The notes under the pieces are model-generated. The model saw only the letters and a program-made list of their open reading frames with translations, was not told the origin of the DNA and ran no database searches. Shown here piece after piece: positions 31,971 through 45,024 of a stretch of DNA of 64,000 nt (positions within the stretch are counted from its first letter, which is position 1; the number at the start of each line of letters is the position of its first letter). The stretch is from Moniliophthora roreri (Eukaryota; Basidiomycota; Agaricomycetes; Agaricales; Marasmiaceae), in assembly GCA_001466705.2 (NCBI GenBank), contig LATX02000205.1, positions 1 through 64,000 of the forward strand, in the 5' to 3' direction. Made by a program: the position numbers and the translations under genes.

Positions 31971-34900
31971 ATGAAGAAACAAGCATTGGGTGCTTTTTTT
32001 TCATCTGAGAAACCAACTGAGCACAAAGAAACATCCTTGAAGCGAAAGATAGCCAGGTTTTCCATACCACAAAGTAGGAAGTCAGAGAATCGCAGGAAAC
32101 CACGGAAAGAAGGGAGATTCTGGAGCGAAGATGAAACATCGTCTGGTGCGTACTAATAAGAATCTACCTCTATCTACATATCCTGACATTTTTGTAGTTG
32201 GTAAACCTTGTAAGCGGCGCAGGATTCACTCTCCTGAATCATCGAGCTCTCATCGTCGGTGGAAACGGAGTCTATTCAAGTGCAAGCGACCATCATCCCC
32301 AGATTCAATGACATCACAATCCTCACGCTTTTTCCATCCTCCTAAACGTTTGAAGCATGATTTGCCCGAAGAAAGGGGTCACAGATTGGACTGTGAACAT
32401 TTTCAAGGGGCCCCTCGTCGACATCGATCTCCTTCCCCTTCATCCGAGTCCGAGAACTCTGCATATACGAGCAAGGAAAATGAAGGGCGTTTTGAGGAAA
32501 GCTCGAATGATGATGAGGTGAAGGAAATTAGCCTGAGTGACTTGAAAGAAGGTTGGGATGGATGGCCACAGGGAAACTTCTTGCTCAAACTCTCGTGGGA
32601 GGAGTTCTGGAATGAGACAGAGCAGCTAGCAGTGGAATGGGGCTACAATGGCGGAGGTGGAGCGCAGCCCCAAGGTGCCTCAGAGGATGCAGATGACCCT
32701 CAACTAGGCAAATGAACTCGGCGGTACTGTCTTGGGTATCTCCATTGTGACAACCCAAACTGTGAACGAGTTGTACGACCGAAGACATCCAAAACACGGC
32801 GTGAAAAGCAGATTGGTGAGCCATGCGAGTGCAACAATGACACCGATGATGGTATGAAGCCAGGTACCGAGTGGATGCTTCGACTTTATCCATGCAGTAA
32901 TGTTTCAACCATAGTCAAGTACAGGGGCGGTGTCTGGTATTGGAATGGCGAGAAGCACAGCCATGACATGTTCGGTAACAAGAAACGACTTTACCCGCAG
33001 CAACAGACACGCTTGAACACGCTGATAAAGGCTAATCCTACTGCAAAGGCTGCCGCTCTCCGATCTGGAAACACAGTATCTGGCAAATCTCTTCTGGACA
33101 TTAGCGATCATTTTGTGACTGAAAATGTTGCGAGGAACGCTGTGCGGAGTGCCCGAAGTCCATCTCTTCCTTCTGGTGATGATTTCATCACTCGGTTCTG
33201 TGTTTTTCAGCAGAACCATCCCAACTTCATTATTGCCGAGCACATGCTCAACGGAATTGCTGTCATTACATGTCAAACACAATGGATGGCCGAGCGGTTG
33301 ATTATGGCGAGCAAGAATCCAAAAGCTCAACGGTTCTGTTTCGGATGCCGCTCACGGGTGGTTTAGAGTTCCCACATCACTTCTCATCACGACTTCAATC
33401 TTCAGCAAGTCGATGCAGCGCTGGGTACCCGGTGTATACTCGTACTCAAATGGTGCCACTGCTATCCATTATGAGTATCATTTTCTTGCAATGATGCGAT
33501 CTGCATGAGTCACAAAGGGAAAAATGGGGCAGGTGGTTGTTGACAAGGATTTTGCCAATGTAAGTTTATAATTTTTGTCATCTCACACTGCATATTGATG
33601 TCATCTCTTGATTTAGACTGTTGATTTCAGCGAAGCACAGAGATTGGGCTTTATTGAAGCATTTGTGCGCTTCTGGAAGGAAGACAAGGGTGACAGACGC
33701 AACAATGAGGAGCTTCGTACGGCAGCGGCCGCCCTTCTGCGAGGATGTGCTCAGCACTTCAGGAATCAGGTTACACGAGTCAAACGAATCGTCGCTATCA
33801 TTCCACTTGATCAGCAAGCCAAATTCAAGGCACTGTCACACGATTTACTTAACGTGAAAACAGTTCAGGATTTTCAGACGAAGGCTCATAAAATATCCAC
33901 TCAATTTCCTCATGCCAAGCGTTGGGTAGAGTGGTGGGCACGTCCTGAAATTGCCCACATGTTGGTCATTGACTTGGGGAGCAAGTCTAGCAGCTCAGAT
34001 ACTCGGGTTAACCTTCCAGACACAACCAATCCTCAGGAGGCGGCTCACTTCAGCATGTACTCAAAGCAAGGAAAGCGACATGAACTACTTACAGGCCTCG
34101 AGAAGTGTCATGCGATTGCAGTGGAGCATGAGAGAACTTGGGACAAAGTCAAACGTACATATTAGTATTGTGTCATTATTCAGATATCCTGATTGATGTG
34201 GAGATGAAGGTGGTGTCAAGCTGTACTATGGAAAACCTCCCCTGGTTCAACGTCAGGCATTGCAAGGCAAGATTCATCATACGAAGAAAAGGAGAATGCC
34301 GGATAATATCCGCAAGCAGGCAAGACAGCATCAGGAGAACACACGCTCCTATCGCCCCCCTGATACTATTGAGGTGCTACTCAGTAGTTCCCGAAGAAAA
34401 GCGAAGTTCCGCTCTCAAAGACCATTGACACCGGAAAAGCCCCAACCCACACCGAGACACAGCGAGTCTGACTCCGATGTTTCTGAGTGGCATGGGATTG
34501 ACAACACTGAAATGATAGAACCAGCAAATTCCATCCCATCACCTCCATCTATTCACCCATCTTCTCCCCGACGTGATACATCCCCGTGTAAAGCTGTCAC
34601 ATTCACACACAATGATGCTCAGAACAGTTCTACGTCTCGTCAGACTTCAGTACACCACCCTGACGCTACCATCATTACCTCCCATTACACTATGCAGCCT
34701 GAAACTGGCAGCAACTCACTTCGACTTCTTATCAGCTCGAAGCTAAGGATGATGCCCAGCTATGTTTGGAAGGAAAACTCATGCTGGATTGATACATGTC
34801 TGGAGCTTCTGTTTTGGTGTGTCATGCAGAATTGGAGCGCGCTTTCAAAATTCCTCTCAAATGATGATTTCACCGCCAACAACTCGCCATTCACACCAAT

Positions 34901-37781
34901 ATATGCTGTCCTTGATGAGCGTCGTCGCCTGTTGCTATCGGGTACTACCAAGGAACTCCTTTCTATGTCTTTGTCCGAACAGAAACGATCACTTGTGAAG
35001 TACATCATTTCCAAGGGCTGGACTGTCCACACTGCGATGAATGCATTTGAAAGTGACACCAGCTGGCTTTCACAGTGCATTTCATTGTCCTTGACACTGG
35101 AAATGGGTATCTCCCTGCACCAATACTTTGCAGTCCAATCGCTCAGAATGAAGCAGTGTACCGGACCAAACCTTTCAGATCTTGACAGCGGGAAAAATTG
35201 CTTTACACATTTGACAGTTGAGCGGGTGACCTGGAAGGATCCGCTCCATACTATCTCTGCAGCTCAGTATGATTCATGCGATGGAGAATTCCAGAGATAT
35301 ATCCACCATCGGATTTCCGGCTTTACTGAAGATGCTGCCCTCCAGCCACTCAAATGGTGTTGGCATACCCATGAGGGAGTGTCTCATTGTGAAGGATTTG
35401 TGTATCACACCAAGATCATTGTATCACTCCCACAAGTTCTTGTTGTTCGCATCGAACTGGACAATCTCAAGGACGAGTGGGACTTCCCACATGTTCTATA
35501 CCCGGTACAGACTCATGATGCGAAGGACGCTGGCCTTGTGTATGATATTGTTGGCCGCTCATTCTTAGGACGCCATCATTTTGTTGGACGATTCGTTGCG
35601 AATACTGATACTCCAACTCGGAAAAAGGCCATGTTTTTCTATGATGGTCAATCATGAAATGGAAAAGAGGGGAACAAAGGATATAGTCATCGCGAATCAG
35701 GTGGAATTAAATCTCTTCTCAGCGGTAGAAATGTTCCTATGCCAGAGGAGTATAAAGGATTCAGGACTGTCACTGTCTTTTATGCTCTGCGTGGTGGGGC
35801 TTGTGCTCAGGAATGGTTCTCAGACTTCCAGAAAGTCAATTTATTGGAGAATCTTGGTATCAACCTTACTGATGACTACCGGAATCTGGTTTCGTCACAA
35901 CCTGTCTTTGAGAAAGAAGGATTCTCGAGGCTACCGACAGAAGAAATGCACTGGTTATCCGACAGTGCAAAGAAGAAGCTCAATCACCTGGAATATAGAT
36001 CTCTGGACTTAAACACTTGCGAGCATGCATCAAAGGACGTGGATGAAGGTGTGTCAGGAACTGGAGACTAATAAGGAAAAGTTTATCTGAGCATTCTTGG
36101 TGCAGATTCTATTTCAAAGTTCTTGGTTGAATCAGTGGAGGATGTTGGGAATAAGGGTTGGTCACGTTCAGTCTCGATATCCACAAGTTTGTCAGCACAC
36201 AGCAATCTCCCACGATCCACTTCTCCACCAGCCACACCAATGCCATTCCTTTGTCGATGTGGTGAAACTGAAGATGGGAACAGACAGGAGATCCTGCAGA
36301 AGACCATACAATGTGACTCTTGTGAATGTTTCTCACATGTTGCTTGTCAACCAACAGGTGACAATGTATGCACTCAGAAGCAATTTGTGTGTCGTGATTG
36401 TCAAGGACCTGACCTCATGAAAAAGGCAACACATAGGTCAACAAGAATGTAAGTGTTCCTCAATGTGCTCTTCACAACATTCATATTTAAACCCTCAGCC
36501 TGAAAGCGCCAGAGCCATTGTGTGATGTACCAAAACGTTTACAGTAAGTTGAAAGCTCAAGTCATTCAATTCTCTAGTCTTAACTGAATCTTTTCCAGAC
36601 GAGGAATAACAGTTCTAGTCAAGGATGGTAGCCTGTTCAGCTACCCAGCTCGTCTGATTGAGCCGAGTCCAGGAAACAAGACTTGGAAGGTTAAATGGTG
36701 GCGCTTGAACCATCCAGCCGAAGATGCGTCTCATATACCAGGTAGCTTTGCAACAGTTGATGTTACCCGAATTGTAGACAGTCTATATCAAGATGTCAAA
36801 GGGAGGAGGAGTGTCTGGGTGAGTTAATAAACTCTCCGATAAATGCACTATACTAATAATTGTTCATAGCTCGGTCGATGGAAGACAACAGTGGAACTTG
36901 CTTGTGATGACTATGATGAGTCGGAGAAGCAGGAAGATCCCAGGCTTTCTTTGCCGTACACGAAGGAGATGGAGCGCATCTTTTCCCCATACTGGAAGCA
37001 TTTCAGCACCATTTATCTTGTGGCAGAGATGCCTCAGCTTGATGGTCTCAATGCTACTGAGTATCCTTTTGCAGAATGGAGACGTCAACAGCACACACGG
37101 GTTGTACCCTTTAATGGTGGGCTTCGTAATGCAACTTAGTCCTGCATTACAAACTGGTTATACCAAAATATACCTGGGATTAAAGATGCACCACCCTTGT
37201 GGGTCGTCAACGGCACACTGCAGCATGCATTCACATTGTGGATAGAGCATCGGGATCGAATTGAATTCAAGTCTGATAGTGCCTGTCCAGTAGAGAAACA
37301 AGAGCACGAGCAATTTGTTCGACAGCAAGCTTTCCGGAGACTGATGGAGTATACTGGATGCTCTGAGGATGGTAGTCCATTGCCTCAGACATTTGATGTT
37401 GATCGAGATTCACTGGCACAACTTGAACAAAAAATGTTTGACATGTCGAAGGAAGCTGGTGCTGCAGGTAACTGGCAGTGGGGTCTTGATGTTGGATGTC
37501 ATCAAGATGACTGGCATCCAAATGCACATTTTCTTGGTGAAGGGCAAGATAATTATTATGGTAATGAGGAGGAATTATTGGTAAGTGTAGATATAACTCA
37601 TCTACTAAATTGAGCTAACAGGTTCTCACAGAAAGGGCCTCAATATGCACTTGACAAATATACAAAAAAGTGTGAGGAGCATAAGGCTGAGGTAGAGCGA
37701 TTGAAAAAGTCAGCTCCAAAACCTCCACGTCCAAAACCAAGACCAATTCCACCCAAGATGATGTTGAAAGCTAATAAGTAG
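31971..37781 (+). pseudogene. MULE transposase fused to cysteine-peptidase-like, PHD and chromo/Tudor-like domains
   Basis: One multi-exon gene starting MKKQALGAFFSSEKP and ending PPKMMLKANK. In order: a Ser/Arg-rich N-terminus; a GCM/WRKY-type zinc finger (YCLGYLHCDNPNC..., later WYWNGEKHSHD) for DNA binding; the transposase core with SDAAHGWF, FSKSMQRWVPGVYSYS and YEYHFLAMMRS; FWKEDKGDRRNNEEL and RWVEWWARPEI; the C-terminal YYGKPPLVQRQAL block; then ENSCWIDTCLELLFW and HHFVGRFV...FYDG, which look like the Cys and His/Asp boxes of a UCH/Ulp1-type peptidase; a PHD finger near 36250-36405 (CRCGETEDG, CDSCECFSHVAC, CRDC); and a chromo/Tudor-like VKDGSLFSYPARLIEP...WKVKWWRL. In-frame stops at 32713 (TGA), 33506 (TGA), 35655 (TGA) and 37137 (TAG), plus a frameshift near 33330, mark decay. 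Each stop is one C-to-T or G-to-A change from a sense codon. Confidence 0.8.
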
Positions 37782-37884
37782 CAGTATTCATTCATGTATG
37801 TGTCATCTTCAGTTAATTTCAGTCATATTCAAGTAAGCATTGAGTTTATTACCAGGAAGCTCAAGTATACCCAAGTCTGACATA

Positions 37885-38060
37885 AGGACTTGTCAAGGAA
37901 AGGTAAGTAGCCTTTAAGGAAACTTGAAGGAAGCTTTAAGGAAAGTCAAGGAAGGTTTAAGGAAGGTCAAGGAAGGTTTAAGGAAAGTCAAGGAAGCTTC
38001 AGAAGCCTCAAGGCAGCCTTAAGTAAATATTAGTCAAGGTAAAGAAAGTCTCAAGGACAT
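37885..38060 (+). repeat. sub-terminal TCAAGG/TTAAGG repeats, MULE right side
   Basis: Irregular array of AAGGAAGGTCAAGG and TTTAAGGAAAGTCAAGG-like units after the transposase gene; a second cluster of AAGCTCAAGG units lies at 38590-38640 next to the right end. Confidence 0.75.
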
Positions 38061-38690
38061 GCCTGGTATCAGTATAGCAAAAATGTGTGTATTGGGTGTT
38101 GGGCTGAAAAGTTTGAATATAGGAGAAGGGTTCTGATTGGATTTAGATCTTGAAATGGTGCAAAAGTGTGGCCAAGACTATCAAGAATACAGGAAAATAG
38201 CTGGCTTGATGATGGATGGTGGTGGTGGTGAGTAATGGAGCAAGGATCGACGATGATGGCGGGATGGTGGCTGTGCAATATAGGCACATGGGCCAGGCTT
38301 GAAATTTTGGATGGTGACTAATGGTAGGTATTGATGTTTTGATCATTCCAACTTATTCTACAGGTTCTAGATAGTTTGAATGAGTGATATGGAAGGCAAG
38401 TGGGCTTCGATGAAGTGAAAGACTTCATGTTCCCACGGTCCTTGGACTTTGATGCGGGTGTTCAATTCACGAATACGACTTGAATCAAACACGTGGTATC
38501 AAGCCCAATGCAGCAATGACAGTGAAGTTACCTTTATTATGATACTAAATACAGTGTTTTAGGCCACTTGAGGACATTCCAGGAATGTTTGAGGAAGCTC
38601 AAGGAAGCTCAAGGAAGTTCAAGGAAGTTCAAGGAAGTCAAGGACATGTCCTTGAACCCTTCCTTGAAAATGTATATGCCCCATTGACCG

Positions 38691-39358
38691 TCAACCGAGG
38701 GAATACTGTATCTCACGCAAGTGCACGTAAACCCTACCACTGCGTTACGGAAAATCTTTATCCTGGAGAAGGGAAGGAATGACCCAGAATAAAACTTGGG
38801 TGATAGCACGACATAGTGAACACCTGAGGAACGGCGTGATAACGAATTGTGGCGTCGAATAGCGCGAGGAAACATTGCCAGAAACACCGATCGCCTCAAC
38901 CCTCTTCCGCTCTTGGTGAGATGCGACGCGAGTCATGATTCAATCATCTCTTCGAGCTCTGATGAGTTTCTGATACTGCTTTGATAATTTACAATAACTC
39001 CGATACTGATGACTCACGAGGCATGCAAGGCGTGGAGAGTCAAATTTCTGCTATTGGGATTCGAAACATTGAAGGCTAGTGCCTCTAGAAACGGGAATAG
39101 GAATTAACGACATCGAAGCTATCTCGGATAATCGAATTGATTCGCGCAAGATTGATCGTTGGGATCTCTTAAGTTGTGCAAGCGGCGATGGTAGATGAAT
39201 ACATTGATCATCGTGCGGGTAGGGCTGGGGTTACGGTAGAAAATAGCCCCGGTACCCGGGCAATGGTCGGGAGAAGCTTTATAACCGTAATAAATATTTA
39301 CATAGCCAAATGACGACAGATATGAAAAACGGAAATTGCTAACAGAGGTAACCAATCT
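38691..39358. other. intergenic, nothing recognised
   Basis: Flank between the MULE target duplication and the laccase 3' end. Short frames only. Confidence 0.4.
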
Positions 39359-41857
39359 CTACAGATCACCTTCGCTCAAGGCGTCATAAATAGGGCAAAG
39401 ATTATCCCAGGCATCTAGTGGAATTTTCGTGACAAGCTCAGTATTCAGGCAAGTCCGACTAAGTAAGACATACCTGTTGGATTTATTGTGGTATTCCATT
39501 CATCAGTCCGCTCGGCAAAAACAATCGCAAAGCCACTGAGATTCAAGACTACCGTTAAGAAAGTTTTTCTGCTAGTTAATTGGGAAAACATACTTTTCCA
39601 AATGCCAGTCAATATGACAGTGCATAATCCATGGCCCCGGGTTGTCTGTCCTGAAACGAATCGTGACATTATCACTTGCACTACCGGCATTTACAACGTC
39701 TCTACGAATCTAAGATATCCAGAACTTCAGTCAGATATTAAATTGAGAGGTTATGATAGCCCTCACCGGGTTGGCAAAATTGTAGCCTGTCATTCCGGCT
39801 GCTCGTACAACATTAAAAGTGTGCTATAGTCCGCATTACTTGGCGTTTTTCAAGCGTCTGAGGTATGATCAATCACATACACCGTGGAGATGGATTGGGT
39901 GCTAGAGTGTTGACACGGGATCAGTCTCGCTGAATAATAACACGTGAAGAAGTCTCACCTCAAGTCCGAGAAGTCCACCAGTCATCGAAAGTTCAACAGT
40001 TGCATTAGCTGGTAATGGGATGACTGATCCAGTAGGTAACAGTGTGTCGGGCGTTTGAGCACCACTGAGAATTTGCAGGAGAACAGGGACTGTAGGCGGG
40101 ACAAAAGTAACCCCGTTGACTGTAAACTTTGCTGCGCTCGTCTGATCATGAAGTGCACAGCGTTAGCTCTGGAGTTGAAGGCATAAATCAATATATTACT
40201 TACAAATGCAAAATCTAGATGCATAGCAACATCTACACCACCGACAACCGGATCACCCGGTGCAACAGGGTTTTCGAGAGGCTACAGACAAATTTAAGCT
40301 TGTATTATAATATCGGCGATCACCGGGCTTACTACGAGATTAGCTTCATTGAGCTGATTTGTGCTGGTAACGTCGAGCACAGGTGGCTCAGCCTCTTCTG
40401 CACCGACGTATCGAAGAATAGCGGAGTTGATACCATTCGCAAAGCCCAAGGTTCCCGCATTTGGGTTCGCTCGGATCCCTAGATTTTGATGAGAGACTGC
40501 GGACGTATATGGAAGTAGAGGAAGACTTTACAGTAGTTACCCACTGCTTGATTGGCGTTCAGCTAATGAAATGTCAGTGCAAAATCATCAATTAGACATC
40601 GATACGACGTACAACGAACGAATACCGCTGACCTATCGATCATTTTAGTAAGCCAGACCAGCATAATCGGATGAACGGTGATCTTACCAACATATATCCT
40701 TAACGAGTCCACTTCGAGCGGTACATTATTCACTGTGTCAGTCTCAATGACAGTCCTAGAAACACATGTGAATTTCCGATGACCAATGCTTCAAAAGCGG
40801 CTACTTACATGGTATGATTATCAATTGAGAAGGTATAAGCCGGATCACATGCAGTGTTAACCAGACGCATGCGATATCTGAGATGATAAAGACTGTTATT
40901 TACCACAACCAGCGTGGAGCGGAGTCCGGTGGACTTTCCTTTTTCCTTGGGTAACAGTAATAACAGAGAGCTCTGACGTCGCGTTGCCTTGAGACCAACG
41001 GCCTAAACCATTGATCAGAGTGGAATCCGGGGTGCTATTTTTTTTATCAATCAAGTAGAGGCTACTATCCAGTATTCACGTACCCGAATACAATCTGTTT
41101 AGCTTTAGCATGATACCAGTCTGCGAGAGTAATGACGGTGGACTCTAATCATGACGCGCATGAGAATCAGGACCAGCAACACTGAAGTAGAAGACATGCC
41201 ATCATCGACATCGTAGAGCGACGCATGAGGATCATTCGGATCGTATATTACTAGTGCTCCGCGAAGCCCATCGCAGTACTGAGTAGCTATGAGAAACCCA
41301 GTTTAGTTTGTAGTTGAAATGCAAACAAGGCGGAGACATACACAGATGTGAATGATACCAGAATGTACCCGCTTGATCGGGGACGTTGAAGTCGTACAGG
41401 AAGCTATTTCCTTTGGCAATAGGACACTGATTGACAAAGGTGGCGCCATCAGCCCAATTTGTGGTCTTCTGGAAGATACCATGCCAGTGCTATTATTGCA
41501 GAACTGGATAAGTCCTGAGAAGAAATTGGTGAATATACGGTACTCACAATACTTGTAGACTGCAACATAGTATTGTCATTCAAATTATTGATAACGTTGA
41601 TTCGCAGGTTATCACCCTATCTGAGAGTTAGCGAGCTGATCAGGGAGTGGTGTGTTGGCTGTCCTGACCTTCGTACCGACGATGAGGGGGCCCATGGTGT
41701 TGCCACCGGCGACGACAGCACCACGAGTAAAGCCATCAGGAGAGACATCCTGATTACTGATAACAAGATCTGCTACTGGTCCAATTGTAGCGAGAGTCTG
41801 CTGGACATAAGGGAGTGCAAACGTAGCGAGAATGAGGAAGTATTGAAAGCGCGACAT
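39359..41857 (-). CDS. laccase (multicopper oxidase)
   Basis: Secreted blue copper enzyme (EC 1.10.3.2 family) that oxidises phenols and reduces O2 to water. The start [17 protein letters not shown] is a signal peptide. Many exons; all four copper signatures are present: [20 protein letters not shown] with [23 protein letters not shown] (the LS is completed by a GTATGT intron), [17 protein letters not shown] (split by an intron after HG) and [14 protein letters not shown] followed by GFAIVFAE. The residue ten after the Cys of the last motif is predicted to be Phe, as in high-redox fungal laccases, though an exon join falls just before it. The C-terminus is [16 protein letters not shown] and stop at 39359-39361. 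About 520 residues, no disruption found. Likely involved in lignin or phenolic turnover, pigment formation or detoxification; which one is not shown. Confidence 0.92.
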
Positions 41858-43067
41858 TCTTGTAAAAGCTGGAGAAGGTGGGCCGTTAGCAGAGAGTTAA
41901 GTAACATCTTATTGTCCGATCCCCGGACGCTCAGGGGCTGAAAGAGCACAGAAGAAGTTAGATTTGAATTGCTGCGTTGGGTAAGTAATGCTGAGGTACT
42001 CACTACAGGGCTCACTCGACAGACAGGTATTTCCCGCGTTCAACCGTGATTCTCTCTGGTAACTTGGGAGCAGATCAGTTGGTGGCGTAATAACGATATT
42101 CTGTTTAATGTAAATTAATGTATCGGTTTAAACGCAGTCCCGCTAGGAACCAAAAGAGACGTACCTGGACTGAGTCACTTTCTGAGCAGCTCGAGAGCTT
42201 ACATACGGGGATTTGGGGGAGGTTCCTTACCTTGTAAACCTCCCTCGACGATACAGGTTAAGCTGCTGTCTATGAACCTTCAGATCGTTAGAATGTATCA
42301 AAGGTTCGGCGATGGGCTCTGAGACCAGGCAATTAGGACAGCTGTTCCGTTCATGTTAATATCGTAGCTCACCTTTATTCAGCCAGATCGCTTGAAATAC
42401 GAGCCAGCGGTAATTCATTTCAGACTGCCGGCGTGTCTGGAGAGTTGATAATTTATCATCAGAGACGCTGCCACGCTGTCGCCGTGATACCCTCAGGTCG
42501 CTGTCCTAGACTATCGGATATGAGAGAGTACAGTGTACCGGCGTGAGAAGCACAGCACAAGGACTCCTCGTCGTGTGGGCTGTATTAGTATAACGTGATT
42601 CTTCATCACCCTCCAGGTGTTAAAATGGCGATTCATAACGATGAATTGATGCTGACCTTTTGACGTGGGATATCACAATTTTGGTACTATTCAGTAGATG
42701 ACTACCATGTGCTGAGGCATTTTTGGGTGTTGTTTATTTCGTAAGAAGACGTGGCTAATAGCTTCTGTGGTGACGATTATTCGAGTGCCATAGATGGCGG
42801 GACGCAATTCCGACTGAGGGAGTTTCAAGGTACCGCATTCCGAGGACCGGGGGTAATTAGAGTTGAGCGGTGTAGTTGAGTGGTATTATGATCCGCCATG
42901 CTAGTTTGACAGTGGGATAACCCGAGCGAAACCGTTTTTCCGTGATTTAATGCCGAATGGAGTCGTCAGTATGCCGTTGCTTTTCTGATACACCTCCAAC
43001 ACTGTTTGAGCAGTCATTTGTTTAAAAATATTCGGTGTTCCTGATCTAGCCATAAGAGAATAAAAAC
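41858..43067. other. laccase 5' flank
   Basis: About 1.2 kb with no gene, consistent with a long regulated promoter and possible 5'UTR introns for the minus-strand laccase. I could not place a specific metal- or xenobiotic-response site. Confidence 0.45.
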
Positions 43068-44832
43068 TTACCTCATACAAATGGCCTCAGGCCACTTCTC
43101 GAGCACCGTTGCACAGTGCAGGCGCAAAACCCCTAGACGGAAAAATATCGATTTGAACGACGTTTGTCTGCTGAGGTTGCAGGGTATAGCGTTCTTGACG
43201 AAAACCATGCCCGTTTTTGCAGCAGCCGCCTCTCCGGAACCGAAAAATTGTGATACTTGATGCGTTAATTTATATTCTGATGGAACAACCAATGTTTACG
43301 AGCTTTGGGAGCTAATTGGTAGCTAGAGCGTGCATGTAAGTATTCTAAATCCAAGTTTAGAAGGTCTAATTTATACCAACACCATTCCACGTATTCGAAG
43401 TATGTTCCTCGCATCACCAGCGCCGTGCCGTTGAAGTAATACCTGCTGATTGCCTTCCAGCGAGAATTTAGATCCCGAATCATCTTGGGTAGCAAAATCG
43501 AGCGTTGAGTTGGTGCTGCGCCGCAGAAGATCATGGGAGATCGTGGGCAAGAATGTTCCGAAGGTACACGGGGTAAACACTTCTTTTTTTACCACCATCA
43601 CGATTTTCGGACACGTCATAATCCAGGATTCTCATTCGGCACCATCAATCCATGATTTTAGACACCCGCACTGGTACGTCTCATTCAAGTTCCGACTGAG
43701 GTTATAGCTTTGATACTAATATATCTATGACTCCGAAGAAATAATTTCACTCTAGCACGGTAGGTCATTACGTCACCGGAGAGTTCCGTACTAAGAAGTC
43801 AATCGGGTTTGGGAAGGTATCCTTCCAAATGAGACATACACAGCTCCCATAGTGAGTTTTCTTTTGCTGTAACTGCGAAAAGCGTTGCTTAATCTCCTTC
43901 ATAGGTGCGTGAGGAACGTAAATTATTTTCTTCCACAGCGCTCCAGCACAGGACCAATGCGACAAGGGGAACTTGAACAACTTGTTACTTTGCGATAACA
44001 AAATCACTATCGAGATATCTTGCGAGGCCGATCGTCGGTGGGAGTTTGACGTAAGAACAAGTACGTGATTAGCAAGGCTTACCAACGTAATGGCTTGAAT
44101 GAGCGCTTTATTGATGAGTAGAGCGCGCTGTCGACGCCGATAGCTGGCTTCGCTATCTGAAGGCCATCTCCTTGCCATCTGTGATCACTCTAGCGTATCC
44201 ACATGCAATCTCTCCAACAGTAAGTGTCTCCAAGAACACGAATCTTATCTTTAATAACTGAGCAATCAATCCACGAAGCCATTGCTAGGACTCGGAATGT
44301 GTCAAGCGGCGAGACGACTTCAAAGTCGCATTTATCTCCATGACAATTACTTGTCTGGATTGCATGTATATGTATCCATGGAATCAATGGAAGAGAGGCT
44401 TTAGCTACGGTCTTGCACCATCATACCCTACCTCCATGCCCTATTACGAAGAGTCGGCCGAATCCCCCCCGTTCTGAAAAGAAGACAATAATTTTAACCA
44501 TGATCTGCGAAATCTAACCCGGATAGAATATTCCAATGCTGGATGACTTGGGGTTTGTCAGAGGAATCTTTACTATAGGTATAATGGTACGTGTCTCCTT
44601 TTATATACGGTACGTCTTCCGAGCGTAACCTAACCATCTTAAGGCGTTTTTTGACGGTTAGTACTAGCAGTGTAATTCTGAATCTGATTGCAGTAGAAGG
44701 ATATTCCCGCTACCCTCCCTGGATCCTGAGTGGGCACGAAAAGATGGAAGTGGGAGGTAAAGATGAAAAAAACGCGTTTGGCCCAAGGCCTATTGCCGGA
44801 TACGGCCCGGGGCTCTTTATACTCTCCCGCTT
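43068..44832. other. unresolved minus-strand ORFs
   Basis: Three minus-strand frames stand out (43265-43534, 43768-44178 and 44190-44387), the last two adjacent. They include AMASWIDCSVIKDKIRVLGD and RRRQRALLINKALIQA but match no family I know. On the minus strand a TATAAAGAG lies near 44816-44824, just past the motif at 44833, so a minus-strand transcript through this block is possible. Exon structure could not be resolved. Confidence 0.3.
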
Positions 44833-44844
44833 GCGCACGGACCA
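44833..44844 (-). promoter_or_regulatory. recurrent 12-mer, exact, between divergent loci
   Basis: GCGCACGGACCA on plus lies about 180 bases before the F-box pseudogene; on minus it is followed by a TATAAAGAG, a CCGG-rich block and AACGCGTTTTTTTC. Confidence 0.5.
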
Positions 44845-45024
44845 TAACTATTTTTTGTCCTCCACCACCACCACATCACTTTAGCCACTGAATCGTCGAT
44901 CATTGCATCTTTGTTCTTTTCTACTCTGTACAAAGTCTGTAAAAAGAGCATTGGAGCAGGTGCGTTGAACAGGTTCACTCGGGTTGAACTATCTTGACGA
45001 TGTTTGGATACAGTTATTCCCGCG

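Larger units (their letters stand above)
31175..38681 (+). mobile_element. full-length Mutator-like (MULE) DNA transposon, 7507 bp
   Basis: The nine bases CATTGACCG directly abut both ends (31166-31174 and 38682-38690), the 9-bp target duplication typical of MULEs. The ends are inverted repeats of about 48 bases: left GGGCCACAACAAATTCAAGG..., right (reverse complement) GGGCATATACATTTTCAAGG..., each then reaching the same palindrome TCAAGGACATGTCCTTGA (31203-31220 and 38638-38655) at 28 and 26 bases from the tip. Sub-terminal TCAAGG-rich tandem repeats flank a single decayed gene. Superfamily is supported independently by the transposase inside. Intact ends mean it could still be mobilised in trans, although its own gene has stops. 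Confidence 0.9.

Noticed and set aside
34260..35657. 465-codon frame taken as a free-standing gene
   Set aside because: It continues the transposase frame upstream through an intron and resumes downstream after a TGA, so it is one part of the MULE gene.
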